Source: Halobacillus halophilus (GTDB taxonomy: Bacteria; Bacillota; Bacilli; Bacillales; Halobacillaceae). Taken from it: a stretch of 64,000 nucleotides of DNA. Below, one piece after another: positions 1 to 9,384 of the stretch. The notes under the pieces were generated by a model, which worked only from the letters and a program-made list of their open reading frames with translations, was not told where the DNA came from and made no database searches. Location of the stretch: assembly GCF_020171985.1 (NCBI RefSeq), contig NZ_JAIVAL010000008.1:62001-126000 (forward strand). The letters run 5' to 3'. The position numbers were made by a program, and so were the translations under genes. Numbering within the stretch: position 1 is the stretch's first letter; every line of letters begins with the position of its first letter.

Positions 1-1269
1 AGGTACACGGACTTTCCCAGTGAGAAGTTGTTGCATTAATCCTTCTTTCAATTTTAATAATGATTCTACTTTTTTCTTTTCATTATCTGTTTTGAAATCC
101 ATACTTTTAAGAATTTTAACAATTTGGATTTGTTCATCAATAGAAGAAGGTATGGGCAAATACAATTTTTTGAAATCTTTAACATTTATATGTTTTATTG
201 TAGATCCAACAAATATCCCTCTCAACCTTCTGTATCCTTCAAAAGAATTTAAGAAATATGATATATATTCGGGAATAACATTAGAACTTGAGAGAGAAGT
301 AACTATTAACGCATGACAATTTGCTCCATCAAACTCGTCAGTTACTACGCAAGTCGTACCAATATGGCCAGATTGTACTGTTAACAAATCACCTTTTGAG
401 AGAATAGATTTTTGGTTTTTATCATGAAATGATTTATCCACATGAACCAGCTTGTTTAAATCTAATTTATTCTTTCTTACATTATTACTCATTAAATACG
501 GAATAGAATTTTCGTCGGTAGAATAATAAGGTGAAGCCGTTCCAACAAAACCATTTCGAATGCTGCCTGATATTTCGTTCATTTGAACTTCTTCCCAACC
601 TTTAGGAATCATACCAAAGGAAGACTTTTTAAATTCAGAATAACCAATTCCTTTCGTGAAAAGCTGCTGCATCAACCCTTTGCTCACTTTCTCAGTCTGG
701 GCGATGATTTGTTCGGTCTTCTCAATCGCTTCATCGACAGAGGAGAGGATTTCTGCGATTTTTTGTTGCTCTTTTCTAGGTGGGATAGGTAACATAATAT
801 CAAAAAACTCGTTTATTCCTATATTTAATAAGCCGTGAGCCCTCCCCCCCTCTTTTGCAATCATTCTTACCTCGTTATGCCACAAAGGACTATCAAATAA
901 ATACTTTAAAAATTCATTATCAATGCTTTCTGAACTATTTCGAAAGCAAATATATAAAGTTGAGACTATCCCTACAGGGTACTTTTCTAACCTTTTTATA
1001 GCACCATAAGGAAAACCGTTTGAATAGCTTTTATTATATGCAAAGTCTCCCTTTCTTAAATAGACATATTTAGATAAGTTTTTACTTGCTACTGATTTAT
1101 TAAAGTAGTCTCTCTGATTTACTAGCCCATCTCTTGCTGAAATTGTTAATACGTTTTCTGAACGGTTCTCATTCTTCTCAGTAATTCTACATACTATTGA
1201 ACGTAAGGGTGCAAAACTCCAGGTTGAAGGAATAAGACCAAAAGGAGTCTTTTTGGAAATTTCACTCAT
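1..1269 (-). CDS. hsdS: Type I restriction enzyme specificity subunit HsdS (3' end cut by window edge)
   Basis: HsdS chooses the DNA target of a type I restriction-modification complex and pairs with HsdM. The frame reads open for 423 codons from an ATG at 1269 to the window edge, starting MSEISKKTPFGLIPSTW. It has two target-recognition domains separated by a central helical repeat (about residues 161-207, with PPRKEQQKIAEIL and GLMQQLFTKG). A second helical repeat near the end carries GLMQQLLTGKVRV. That two-TRD/two-helix layout is diagnostic, and the last visible residues are the usual C-terminal end, so little is missing. The ATG overlaps the hsdM stop region by 8 bases, indicating a translationally coupled operon. 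Base composition is visibly AT-rich. HsdR is not in the window. Confidence 0.93.
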   Translation of the reverse strand, partial: MSEISKKTPFGLIPSTWSFAPLRSIVCRITEKNENRSENVLTISARDGLVNQRDYFNKSVASKNLSKYVYLRKGDFAYNKSYSNGFPYGAIKRLEKYPVGIVSTLYICFRNSSESIDNEFLKYLFDSPLWHNEVRMIAKEGGRAHGLLNIGINEFFDIMLPIPPRKEQQKIAEILSSVDEAIEKTEQIIAQTEKVSKGLMQQLFTKGIGYSEFKKSSFGMIPKGWEEVQMNEISGSIRNGFVGTASPYYSTDENSIPYLMSNNVRKNKLDLNKLVHVDKSFHDKNQKSILSKGDLLTVQSGHIGTTCVVTDEFDGANCHALIVTSLSSSNVIPEYISYFLNSFEGYRRLRGIFVGSTIKHINVKDFKKLYLPIPSSIDEQIQIVKILKSMDFKTDNEKKKVESLLKLKEGLMQQLLTGKVRVP

Positions 1270-2746
1270 TATAACCCAACTCCTTTAAATACACTCTCAT
1301 CTGACCTTCGATTTCACTTCGCTTATTTTCAAGATTATTTAATTCTCTTAAAGCAGCATTAACATCGACCTTTTCTTCTTCTTCCGTAGTGTCGATATAC
1401 CTTGCAATATTTAAGTTAAATTCATTGCTTTCTAATTCAGAAAAACCTACTACTCTACAATACTTTTCGACATCTTCCCATGATTCATAGGCATCCAATA
1501 TTTTTGAAATATCCTTTTTACCCAGAGTATTTTGGTTAGTCCCTTCCTGATAGTCTTTCGCCCCATCCAACATGAAGACCTTGCCTTTCATATTCTCGTC
1601 TTTATTGCGATTCAATATGAGGATAGCAGCTGGAATCCCAGTTCCATAGAAAAGGTTGGATGGTAACCCGATAATCGCCTCTACCAGATCCTCTTTCAGA
1701 AGTTCTTCGCGTATTTTCCCTTCTGATCCACCACGAAAGAGCACACCGTGTGGCATAACGACTCCCGCTTTTCCTTCATGATTCAAAGTTGAAACCATAT
1801 GCTGGACAAACGCATAATCACCAGCGTTTTTCGGTGGAAGTCCGAAACGGAAGCGGCCGTATTCATCACTTTCTGCTTCTTCTCTTCCCCAGTTTTTGAG
1901 GGAGAAAGGAGGGTTGGCAATAACACGGTCATACAAAAGAAGTTCTTTGCCGTCCCCAGTTAGTTTAGGTTCACGGATGGTATCGCCTCGTTCTATTCGG
2001 TGATCACTCAACCCGTGTAACAGCAAATTCATCTTACAAATCGCCCAAGTATTCAAGTTCCGTTCCTGTCCGTGAAGAGAGATTTTACGCGGGTCTCCTC
2101 GATTCGCTTTAATATAATCAACAGATTGGATGAGCATACCTCCTGAACCGACTGTAGGATCACACACGCGCATGTTTTCTTCTGGTTTGATAAGCTTAAC
2201 GATCAACTCTACGACTTTACTTGGTGTATAGAATTCGCCACCTTTTTTACCAGCGTCATCGGCAAACTGCTTAATGAGATACTCATAAGCTCGCCCCAGC
2301 ATATCAGGCTCTGAAAGGTTAGTGTTTGATAGATCGATAGAAGAAAAATGCTGAATCAATTGAAGGAGAAGTTTATCAGGCAGCTTTTCCTTGTCATTAA
2401 AATCAATGCTCGCAAGGACTCCTTGTAATGAGGCATTCTCCTCTTCCAATGCTTCAAACGCTTTGTTGATCGTGTTACCGATGTCTTGCGTTTGCGTTTG
2501 GACATGAGCCCAACGCGCTCGTTCTGGAACAAAGAATTGGTGTTCATCACGGTCATACCAGCCGTAATCGTCCCCTTCTTCCTTCTCAATCGTTTTAGCG
2601 GTTTCAACAAAAACATCGTTCAGCCGTTTCAGGAATAATAATCCGAATATGTAATTCTTATAATCTGAAGAATCAATGCTTCCTCTTAATATATTTGCTG
2701 ATTCCCATAAATGAGCTTCTAGTTGTGGCAGTGTCAATTTACTCAT
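1262..2746 (-). CDS. hsdM: Type I restriction-modification DNA methyltransferase HsdM
   Basis: N6-adenine methyltransferase subunit of a type I system. The protein starts MSKLTLPQLEAHLW, the usual HsdM N-terminus. It has an N-terminal helical HsdM domain, then the SAM-binding motif DPTVGSGGML and the catalytic NPPF motif (IANPPFSLKNW). The frame is open 16 codons further upstream to 2794, but a GGGGG ribosome-binding site sits nine bases before the ATG at 2746, so that start is preferred. The length (494 residues) is normal. It is followed directly by hsdS with an 8-base overlap. The restriction subunit would have to lie left of the window; without it the pair could act as a solitary methylase. 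Confidence 0.94.
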   Translation of the reverse strand: MSKLTLPQLEAHLWESANILRGSIDSSDYKNYIFGLLFLKRLNDVFVETAKTIEKEEGDDYGWYDRDEHQFFVPERARWAHVQTQTQDIGNTINKAFEALEEENASLQGVLASIDFNDKEKLPDKLLLQLIQHFSSIDLSNTNLSEPDMLGRAYEYLIKQFADDAGKKGGEFYTPSKVVELIVKLIKPEENMRVCDPTVGSGGMLIQSVDYIKANRGDPRKISLHGQERNLNTWAICKMNLLLHGLSDHRIERGDTIREPKLTGDGKELLLYDRVIANPPFSLKNWGREEAESDEYGRFRFGLPPKNAGDYAFVQHMVSTLNHEGKAGVVMPHGVLFRGGSEGKIREELLKEDLVEAIIGLPSNLFYGTGIPAAILILNRNKDENMKGKVFMLDGAKDYQEGTNQNTLGKKDISKILDAYESWEDVEKYCRVVGFSELESNEFNLNIARYIDTTEEEEKVDVNAALRELNNLENKRSEIEGQMRVYLKELGYNE

Positions 2747-2963
2747 ATCTTTGTGCCCCCATATTAATTGTCTTGTATCTCTTAATTGTATCAAAGAAAC
2801 AACTTTTCAACCATCTCACCCCCTCACGTAGGTGTTGTGTGTGATTTTACAAAGAATAAGTCCCTTTTTTAATTTCCCAAAATTCTGAAACCAATAATCC
2901 CTAGCATACGTATAAAAGGCGGTTAATAAACTTGGCTGGGTCTGACGGAAAGGAGACAGTTCT

Positions 2964-3875
2964 GTGATCAAAGTAGAAAACATCAGCAAGCACTACGGCA
3001 CACTACAAGCACTCGATAACATCAGTTTCACCATCAACGAAGGCACGTGCTTTGGGCTCGTTGGACCGAATGGAGCCGGCAAGTCGACGCTTATGAAGAT
3101 TTTATCCGGCATTTTACTTAATTTTGATGGGGACATCCATGTGAGAGATTGGCAGGTTTCGAAGGACCGCCTCAAGATCAAGCAGCAGATCGGCTATATT
3201 CCTCAAGAGATCTGCCTGGAGGATACGCTGACCGCTCGTGATAACCTCATCCTTTTTGGCAACTTATATGGGCTGAAAGGAAAAGAACTGCAGCATCGTA
3301 TGGATGAGGTGCTTGATCAGATCGGCTTAACGGACAGGGTTAAGGATAAAGTCGTGACGTTCTCCGGAGGTATGAAACGCCGGCTGAACATCGGCTGTGC
3401 GCTTTTGCATAAACCGGGCATCGTCATTATGGATGAGCCGACGGTCGGCATTGATCCGCAATCCCGGAATTCGATCTTTTCAATTATTCATCAACTGAAA
3501 GCTGAGGGAAGCACGATCATCTACTCCAGTCACTATATGGAGGAGGTCGAGCAGCTGTGTGACAGCATTGGCCTCATTGATAAGGGGCAACTCATGGAGT
3601 TCGGCCGGATGGAAGAGTTGTTAGAGAAGTACGCCAAGCCTTCGTTGTTTATTGCGGGAGAGGGCATTGAGCTTGGAATGCTGCAAAGCTTTGGAGAGGC
3701 TGAAGCGAAAGGAAATGGCTATTTACTGAATAGTGAGGAACCGCTTCTCACGCTGGAGAAATTGGTGGCGCACTGCCGCGAGCACCGTTTGGAGCCACGC
3801 AGGCTGGAGCTTTATCACCCGCGGCTCGAAGATATTTTCTTCAATTTGACCGGCACGCAATTAAGAGATGCTTAG
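2964..3875 (+). CDS. ABC transporter ATP-binding protein
   Basis: Cytoplasmic ATPase of a two-gene ABC exporter with the permease that follows 17 bases downstream. Motifs are complete: Walker A GPNGAGKST (residues 34-42), signature FSGGMKRRLNIG (from about 133), Walker B IVIMDEPTVGIDP, and an H-loop in SSHYMEE. The C-terminal 80 residues form the variable extension common in DrrA/CcmA-type exporters. The start is GTG at 2964 with AGGAGA seven bases upstream. Substrate is not evident; this class exports drugs, peptides or lipids. The gene is divergent from hsdM and less AT-rich than it. Confidence 0.9.
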   Translation: MIKVENISKHYGTLQALDNISFTINEGTCFGLVGPNGAGKSTLMKILSGILLNFDGDIHVRDWQVSKDRLKIKQQIGYIPQEICLEDTLTARDNLILFGNLYGLKGKELQHRMDEVLDQIGLTDRVKDKVVTFSGGMKRRLNIGCALLHKPGIVIMDEPTVGIDPQSRNSIFSIIHQLKAEGSTIIYSSHYMEEVEQLCDSIGLIDKGQLMEFGRMEELLEKYAKPSLFIAGEGIELGMLQSFGEAEAKGNGYLLNSEEPLLTLEKLVAHCREHRLEPRRLELYHPRLEDIFFNLTGTQLRDA

Positions 3876-3892
3876 GAAAAGGAGGAATCCAT

Positions 3893-4636
3893 ATGTGGGC
3901 AATCGCTCGTACGGAACTGAAGAAGACGGTCCAGGACAAAGGGCTGTGGTTTTGGACATTTGTTCTTCCGATTGTATTTATTGTCGCTTTTGTCGCGATT
4001 TTCTCCGGTGATGAGAGCACGAGCTATAAAGAAGTGGTGACCCAGATCATCCCGGGCTACACGATCATGTTCGCTTTCTTTATTATGATTTCTATGGTGA
4101 TTGTTTTTGTAAAAGATAGAGAGCGCGGGATGGTCGCAAGAATTGCCAGCACTCCCCTCTCGATCCATCAATATTTCTTCGGCAAATGGCTGCCGTTCAT
4201 GATCGTCGTGCTTGTCCAGATCACAGTTCTGTTTGGGTTTGGTGTCGTGGTCTATGATCTGCCGCTTGGCGACCCCTTTGCTCTCATTCTCTTATCCCTG
4301 GCGCTTGCATTTATCGTGACCGGATGGGGCATGGCGATGGCTGTCATCGTACGAACGGAAAATATGGGGATTGCCATGACGCAGATTCTCGCCTTAGGAG
4401 GGGCATTGCTCGGTGGTCTTTGGATGCCGGTCGAGTTTATGCCTGAGGTCGTTCAGAACATTAGTAAAGCCTTGCCTCAATACTGGGCGCTGCAGGGGTA
4501 TAAGGAGATTATTCTTTCTGGCGGCGGGGTCGGTGATATTTGGTTTCATCTAGTGTTCTTAATTGTCGCGGGTGTGGCTGGTGGAGTGTTGGCTTTGGTA
4601 TCTTATCCTAGATTTTTACGGCAGTCACGAAGCTAA
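3893..4636 (+). CDS. ABC-2 type exporter permease
   Basis: Integral membrane partner of the preceding ATPase. The 247 residues hold about six hydrophobic spans. The first starts near residue 20 after an amphipathic N-terminus (WAIARTELKKTVQDKGLW), and the pattern matches ABC-2 permeases, including the cytoplasmic KDRERGMVARIASTPLS loop between spans two and three. AGGAGG lies just before the ATG. The gene ends at an intrinsic terminator, so the exporter is a two-gene unit. Substrate is unknown. Confidence 0.86.
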   Translation: MWAIARTELKKTVQDKGLWFWTFVLPIVFIVAFVAIFSGDESTSYKEVVTQIIPGYTIMFAFFIMISMVIVFVKDRERGMVARIASTPLSIHQYFFGKWLPFMIVVLVQITVLFGFGVVVYDLPLGDPFALILLSLALAFIVTGWGMAMAVIVRTENMGIAMTQILALGGALLGGLWMPVEFMPEVVQNISKALPQYWALQGYKEIILSGGGVGDIWFHLVFLIVAGVAGGVLALVSYPRFLRQSRS

Positions 4637-4649
4637 TAGTCAAATTCAT

Positions 4650-4699
4650 GAAGCACCTTAAGGACTTCCTTTTATGGGGGACCTGAGGGGCTTTTTTTC
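4650..4699 (+). terminator. Intrinsic terminator of the ABC exporter operon
   Basis: Imperfect hairpin with AAGCACCTTAAGG pairing to CCTGAGGGGCTT, followed by a run of Ts, just after the permease stop. Confidence 0.7.
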
Positions 4700-4737
4700 T
4701 GAGGAGATACATGAACCGAAAATCCCTTCTATAAACA

Positions 4738-4764
4738 CAAAAAAGCACTGATCCTTGTCAGTAC
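4738..4764 (-). terminator. Intrinsic terminator after the RDD gene
   Basis: Minus-strand hairpin AGTACTGA/TCAGTGCT followed by TTTTTT, adjacent to the RDD gene stop. Confidence 0.8.
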
Positions 4765-5265
4765 TTAATCAAAAGGCTCTTCCTTTCGTTTCACGGTGGT
4801 ACAAGAGATCATTTCTCCCCAGCCACGCCCATTCTTATCAACCAGACCGGCAATTAAAGAAACGAAATACCACAGCCCGTTGGTGAGAATAACGGGCCCA
4901 AATCCAAGCACTGCTCGTAAAATAATTTGAGAGAAGTGCGGTTTGTTTCCGTTTTTGGATGTGACCGTTAAATTCGTCAGCAGCATCCCCAGTGTCCTTC
5001 CATTTGCAAATAGTGGAATGGCGAGTAAGAAAGTGAAGTGAGTGACGATGAAAGCTCTCCAGAAAATTGGGTTCGGATCGAATCCCCGGCCGGTATCCTG
5101 CCATTGCGTATATATGGCAGCAATAAAGCCCGCGATGATGAGTTCGAGTCCGGCGGCGATGAGCCGTTGTAACAGGTTCTTTTCGTTTATGGTAATCCCC
5201 TCCCCCCCTGTCCTGTATTCTATGGAAACGTGACAGGAAAGGTTCTGGGAGTGGCGGGATGGCAC
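4765..5265 (-). CDS. RDD family membrane protein
   Basis: Small polytopic membrane protein of unknown molecular role. Three or four hydrophobic segments are visible (ELIIAGFIAAIY, FIVTHFTFLLAIPLF, and a C-terminal pair around FGPVILTNGLWYFVSLIAGL). The GRTLGMLLTNLTV stretch is the conserved RDD-family loop. The start is uncertain: the open frame begins at 5265, but a very strong GGGGGGAGGGG ribosome-binding site (about 5198-5208) lies directly before codons reading ITINEKNLLQRL. Translation may therefore begin there, near 5197, at a non-standard ATT or ATA codon, trimming about 24 residues that do not look RDD-like. Some RDD proteins act in sodium or osmolyte transport, but nothing here decides that. 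Confidence 0.75.
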   Translation of the reverse strand: MPSRHSQNLSCHVSIEYRTGGEGITINEKNLLQRLIAAGLELIIAGFIAAIYTQWQDTGRGFDPNPIFWRAFIVTHFTFLLAIPLFANGRTLGMLLTNLTVTSKNGNKPHFSQIILRAVLGFGPVILTNGLWYFVSLIAGLVDKNGRGWGEMISCTTVKRKEEPFD

Positions 5266-5373
5266 TCATTTTTCGGAAGAACCAAGGGCTTTTCAATGGG
5301 AGCTTCGGGTGTAACTGAGCCGGTGCGGTTGGCGACAGGAAAATCTGGATTAGAAGTACATGCGGTCGCTTAA

Positions 5374-5428
5374 GAAAGAAGAAAAGCGCCCCCTCCATGA
5401 CACAGACAGCGAAAGGACGCTTTTCCAG
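5374..5428 (-). terminator. Probable terminator downstream of alr
   Basis: Long-loop hairpin on the minus strand with GAAAAGCG pairing to CGCTTTTC, followed by a T-rich stretch. The loop is larger than usual. Confidence 0.5.
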
Positions 5429-5484
5429 TTAAATTAAATTTTGAAAGGAAATGATTGTAAGACCTGGTCTATTAATTATCTATT

Positions 5485-6603
5485 CTAAATATTTTTCCTC
5501 GGTACACGCTGGCCGATTTGGCATGTGACTTCGTAATGAATGGTCTGAAGCTGGTCGGCGACTTCTTTAAGGGAAATGTTCCCTTTTTCAGGTTCGCCGA
5601 AAAAGGTGTAGACACCATCTCTGTAGGATTCCTCCACAGCACTTACATCAATCATCGTTTGGTCCATACATATCTTCCCTACAATCGGGCATCTTTGGCC
5701 GTTAATGACAACGTGGCCTTGATTGGATAGGGCACGGGGCAGTCCGTCTCCGTAGCCAATCGGGACAGTTGCCACTTCTATCGGCTCCTCTGGAGCGTAG
5801 GATCTTCCATAGCTGATGGGCTCACCTGGATAAACCTTTTTGATCATGACAGGCTTTGTTTTCAGGCTCATCACCTGTTGAAGCGAAATCCATTCTCTCA
5901 TATGTTCACCAGGATAGAGGCCATACAAGCTGATGCCCACTCTCACCATATCCATGTGCATAGAAGGAAAGGCAATGGTGGCTGCACTATTGCAACAGTG
6001 GGTGATGGGAATGGTCCCATATCTCCTTTCCACCTCTTCCACGACCGACAGGAAGTGGTGGAATTGCCGCTCTGTATAGTCAGGGTCTTCATTATCGGCA
6101 TCGGAAAAATGAGTGAAAATCCCTTCTACATGAACATTAGGAGAGCGGTTTTTTTCTAAGAGTTGGAGCACATCTTCCTCTTTTTTTAGTCCGATTCGAT
6201 GCATGCCGCTATCGACTTTGATATGGATGTTCACTTGCTTCTGTTTCTCTTCTGCTGCACGAATCACTTCTTCCATAATTTCGTCGGTAAACACCGTCAG
6301 CGTCAGCTCGTGATCAACGGCTTCCTGAACGGCTTCTCTCGGAGTATAGCCAAATATAAGGATGGGTACAGTTATGCCTGCTTTCCTTAACTCAATCGCT
6401 TCTTCAATAATCGCAACGCCTAAGCGGTTGGCCCCTGCCTGAACCATTGAATGGGCACACGGCACAAGTCCATGGCCATAGGCATCCGCTTTGACCACTC
6501 CCATCAACAGGCAATCGTTATGTATATAATCTTTGAACTCTTTTACATTGTGGCTGAGCGCTTCCAGGGAAACTTCGGCCCATGTGGGGCGATAGTTCGT
6601 CAT
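5485..6603 (-). CDS. alr: Alanine racemase
   Basis: PLP enzyme that interconverts L- and D-alanine, supplying D-Ala for peptidoglycan. The PLP-binding lysine is K38 in VVKADAYGHG, and the C-terminal beta domain carries the second active-site region around CMDQTMIDVS. At 372 residues it is full length. It lies downstream of ald on the same strand, with a terminator between them, so alanine racemisation and oxidative deamination are encoded side by side. Bacillaceae often have two racemase paralogues, one for cell wall and one for sporulation or catabolism. The pairing with ald suggests a role tied to alanine use, but this is inference. Confidence 0.95.
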   Translation of the reverse strand: MTNYRPTWAEVSLEALSHNVKEFKDYIHNDCLLMGVVKADAYGHGLVPCAHSMVQAGANRLGVAIIEEAIELRKAGITVPILIFGYTPREAVQEAVDHELTLTVFTDEIMEEVIRAAEEKQKQVNIHIKVDSGMHRIGLKKEEDVLQLLEKNRSPNVHVEGIFTHFSDADNEDPDYTERQFHHFLSVVEEVERRYGTIPITHCCNSAATIAFPSMHMDMVRVGISLYGLYPGEHMREWISLQQVMSLKTKPVMIKKVYPGEPISYGRSYAPEEPIEVATVPIGYGDGLPRALSNQGHVVINGQRCPIVGKICMDQTMIDVSAVEESYRDGVYTFFGEPEKGNISLKEVADQLQTIHYEVTCQIGQRVPRKNI

Positions 6604-6621
6604 GGTTATTCCTCCTGTCTA

Positions 6622-6655
6622 TAAAGAAAGCCCCTCCAGCAGCTGTGGAGGAGCA
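6622..6655 (-). terminator. Intrinsic terminator of ald
   Basis: Minus-strand hairpin CCTCCACAGC/GCTGGAGG, then GGCTTTCTTT, between ald and alr. Confidence 0.8.
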
Positions 6656-6663
6656 GGTTAAAC

Positions 6664-7794
6664 TTATACGTGTGCGACTGGCTGAAGTGCTTCACGAACT
6701 GGTTTGTACTCATAACCAAGATCACGTGCGACGGCTTCATACGTCAAATGACCATTCGCCGTGTTCACTCCGGCTTCAATGGCTTTATTTCCTTCGACTG
6801 CTTGGTTCACGCCTTTAGAAGCGATTTGCAGCGCGTAAGGAATGGTTACGTTAGTCAGGGCGATAGTGGAGGTGCGTGGCACCGCTCCCGGGATGTTTGC
6901 GACGGCATAGTGAAGGACCCCGTGCTTTTCATAAATCGGATCATCGTGCGTCGTAATATGATCGACGGTTTCAAAGTTGCCTCCCTGGTCTATGGCAACA
7001 TCCACAATGACAGACCCTTCTTTCATATCTTTGACCATATCTTCCGTCACAATTTTCGGCGCTTTAGCTCCTGGAATCAACACAGCCCCAATGACCAGAT
7101 CCGCTTCTTTGACGGCCTGGGCAATGTTTAATGGATTGGACATTAAGGTTTGAATGTCTGAACCGAACTGGTCGTCCAGCTCGCGCAGACGATTCGGGTT
7201 CAGATCCACGATCGTAACGTGAGCTCCCATTCCGATCGCCAATTTTGCGGCGTTGGTTCCGACGATCCCTCCGCCGATAATGACGACTTTTCCACGTGAA
7301 ACACCAGGAACACCGCTTAACAGGATTCCTTTTCCACCGAATGATTTTTCCAGGAATTGCGCTCCTACCTGAGTAGCCATGCGGCCCGCTACTTCACTCA
7401 TTGGAGTCAGAAGCGGCAATTTCTGATCAACCGCAACCGTTTCATAAGCAATCGCGGTCACTTCATTCTCTACTAAGGCCTTCGTTAATTCAGGCTCAGC
7501 AGCAAGGTGAAGGTACGTAAATAATACCAGTCCTTTTCGGAAGTATCCGTATTCAGATGGTAGAGGTTCCTTCACTTTCATGACCATCTCAGAATTCATC
7601 CAGATATTGGAAGCGGTTTCAACAATCTCAGCACCAGCTTCACGATACTCTTCATCTGTAAAATTACTGCCAGTACCTGCCTGTGTTTCAACACGAACCT
7701 TATGTCCGGCGTGGATGAGGTTGACGACACCTGAAGGCGTAATAGCTACGCGGTTTTCATTATTTTTAATTTCTCTTGGAATTCCGATAATCAT
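6664..7794 (-). CDS. ald: Alanine dehydrogenase
   Basis: Catalyses NAD-dependent oxidative deamination of L-alanine to pyruvate and ammonia; in Bacillus it serves growth on alanine and sporulation. The start [17 protein letters not shown] is the family N-terminus. The NAD-binding Rossmann motif [14 protein letters not shown] and the [11 protein letters not shown] and AYETV segments are present. The frame is open to 7812, but AAAGGTGG seven bases upstream picks the ATG at 7794. It ends at its own terminator and follows the probable activator gene adeR on the same strand. A near-match to the parS consensus lies inside it at 7288-7303. Confidence 0.96.
   Translation of the reverse strand: MIIGIPREIKNNENRVAITPSGVVNLIHAGHKVRVETQAGTGSNFTDEEYREAGAEIVETASNIWMNSEMVMKVKEPLPSEYGYFRKGLVLFTYLHLAAEPELTKALVENEVTAIAYETVAVDQKLPLLTPMSEVAGRMATQVGAQFLEKSFGGKGILLSGVPGVSRGKVVIIGGGIVGTNAAKLAIGMGAHVTIVDLNPNRLRELDDQFGSDIQTLMSNPLNIAQAVKEADLVIGAVLIPGAKAPKIVTEDMVKDMKEGSVIVDVAIDQGGNFETVDHITTHDDPIYEKHGVLHYAVANIPGAVPRTSTIALTNVTIPYALQIASKGVNQAVEGNKAIEAGVNTANGHLTYEAVARDLGYEYKPVREALQPVAHV
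7288..7303 (+). promoter_or_regulatory. Degenerate parS-like site inside ald
   Basis: TTTTCCACGTGAAACA matches the Bacillus parS consensus TGTTNCACGTGAAACA at all but the second base. It lies within coding sequence, as several B. subtilis parS sites do. Weaker than the perfect copy at 43936. Confidence 0.45.
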
Positions 7795-7873
7795 GGGGAG
7801 TCCACCTTTCAAGTTGTATGTAGGAAAAGTATAGCTCTTCTGCTATTAATTTTGTTTAGGTGAAACTGAAAAA

Positions 7874-7917
7874 ATAAACAGGAGGATTTGTGTAAAATCA
7901 CAAATCCTCCTGTTCGT
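7874..7917 (-). terminator. Terminator hairpin overlapping the adeR stop codon
   Basis: A perfect 16-bp stem (AACAGGAGGATTTGTG and its complement, 7877-7892 and 7899-7914) with a 6-base loop, followed on the minus strand by TTATTTTTTC. The stem contains the adeR stop codon. Confidence 0.85.
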
Positions 7918-9148
7918 TTTCATAAATCAATAGATCTAAATAAAGCATCGTTTTTTGATTCATATCTTTAAAGTCGATGTTTCCGATTTCCTTGATCCGT
8001 TTTAAGCGGTAGTTCAGGGTGTTCGTATGAATATGCATATGGGCAGCGGCCTGGTGGACATTACTGTTATGTTCCAGAAAGACTCTCAAGGTCTCAAGCA
8101 GCATGGAGTTATGGCGTTCATCGTATGTTTGGATATGGTTGAGAGCATCATTTTTATAGTTTTCCTTTTTTTGAAGGGCAGCCAGTTCATGAATGAATTG
8201 GTAGACCCCGAGGTCCTGATAGTTGTCGACATGCTTTAGACCTTCGGAATACTGCTCCTTCAACTTCAGAACTTTCAACGCCTGCTTATAGCTGTCGCTA
8301 ATGAAGGACGGGGAATCGTAAATCAACCCGAACGCCCCTTTTAAATCTTCAAAATGAAGCCGTTCTTTCATTTTTTGTGTGAATTCACGAATGAACGCCT
8401 GGTTCATCTCATTCGCATCTTCTTTATCATCGGTTCGGACCAGCAGAATAAGCTGGCGGTCATCGAATATCCGGTTCACAACCCGCGTTTGATGAAGGGT
8501 TTCTGTTAAATAATACGCGTGTCGTTCAACGGCTTGACTCATATCTTCTGTAAATTCGAAGACGGCTACACAAAGCTGACCATTCAAGTTCATTTGATAC
8601 TTTTTCGCCATCCGTTTGATCTCTGACGGATTCTTTAAAGAGCCTGTCAGCAACTGCCAGAAGAATTCTTTGCTGCTTTCGTCCGTCTTTTTCTTCTTAG
8701 CCTGCTGTCTGAGTAAATAGTGACTTACCCACTGGGCCGCTTCTTTTATTTCTTCCAAATGCTCGGAAGTAACCGGCAATTCATTCGTTTGTGCCCAAAT
8801 GAAGCCGAGGATTTCGTTGTCTTTACGAACAGATATAGCCAGGCGATCCCCGAGGCCGATGTCGTCAATTTTATGAACAACCACAGGCTCTTCACTTTCA
8901 AAAAGCTTGGCCATAAATCCGTGTTTCCATAGCCCGTTAATCACATGCTCCGGTACTTTCCGTCTCATGATGGTCGCAGTCCGCGCATGATCCACGTTCT
9001 GTTCGTGTTTGCTATAGGAGACGATGAAATGATTAGCATCTTCAATGGTGACCGGGCATCCCAGGATTTCCGCAATGCTATCGGCAAGTCCTTCGGGTGA
9101 ATCGATGAAATCTTTATATGAATATGTCCAATTTGGTGATAGTTTCAT
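7898..9148 (-). CDS. adeR: PucR/CdaR-family regulator, probable activator of ald
   Basis: 416-residue transcription factor with a central GGDEF-like/CdaR region and a C-terminal PucR-type helix-turn-helix (about residues 350-405, with HNSNVHQAAAHMHIHTNTLNYRLKRIKEI split over the two helices). In B. subtilis the PucR-family protein AdeR sits beside ald and activates it. Here the gene is immediately upstream of ald on the same strand, separated by a strong terminator. The symbol is given on family plus position. The N-terminal half probably senses the inducer, which is alanine in B. subtilis. The gene is divergent from ykvI. Confidence 0.82.
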   Translation of the reverse strand: MKLSPNWTYSYKDFIDSPEGLADSIAEILGCPVTIEDANHFIVSYSKHEQNVDHARTATIMRRKVPEHVINGLWKHGFMAKLFESEEPVVVHKIDDIGLGDRLAISVRKDNEILGFIWAQTNELPVTSEHLEEIKEAAQWVSHYLLRQQAKKKKTDESSKEFFWQLLTGSLKNPSEIKRMAKKYQMNLNGQLCVAVFEFTEDMSQAVERHAYYLTETLHQTRVVNRIFDDRQLILLVRTDDKEDANEMNQAFIREFTQKMKERLHFEDLKGAFGLIYDSPSFISDSYKQALKVLKLKEQYSEGLKHVDNYQDLGVYQFIHELAALQKKENYKNDALNHIQTYDERHNSMLLETLRVFLEHNSNVHQAAAHMHIHTNTLNYRLKRIKEIGNIDFKDMNQKTMLYLDLLIYENEQEDL

Positions 9149-9280
9149 AGTGATACTCCTTATCGGGTGGATATAATTATATTATCATGGTTTTCCACAC
9201 AAACCATCCATTCTCCTATTGAAATCTTTGTCAAAATAAACGAATATAGGATAGTGGATTTGTAGATTCCACCAAACCTT

Positions 9281-9294
9281 TGAAAACGCATTCA
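9281..9294 (+). promoter_or_regulatory. Candidate CcpA cre site
   Basis: TGAAAACGCATTCA matches the cre consensus TGWAANCGNTNWCA at 13 of 14 positions, in the adeR-ykvI intergenic region about 90 bases before ykvI. A second related TGAAAACGCTTCA follows at 9321 with one base missing. Confidence 0.4.
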
Positions 9295-9384
9295 TGATAA
9301 GGTTAAGAGACTTCTTCCATATGAAAACGCTTCATTACAAATGGAAGACTCAACAGACATTACGGTACATAGGAGGACCCATTC

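Noticed and set aside
4679-4687. GACCTGAGG as another copy of the dispersed palindrome
   Set aside because: Only nine bases match; it is explained as part of the ABC exporter terminator.
9293-9301. ATGATAAGG as a fourth SCC-type att site
   Set aside because: Only nine bases match, there is no rlmH-like context, and a 9-mer is expected by chance in 64 kb.
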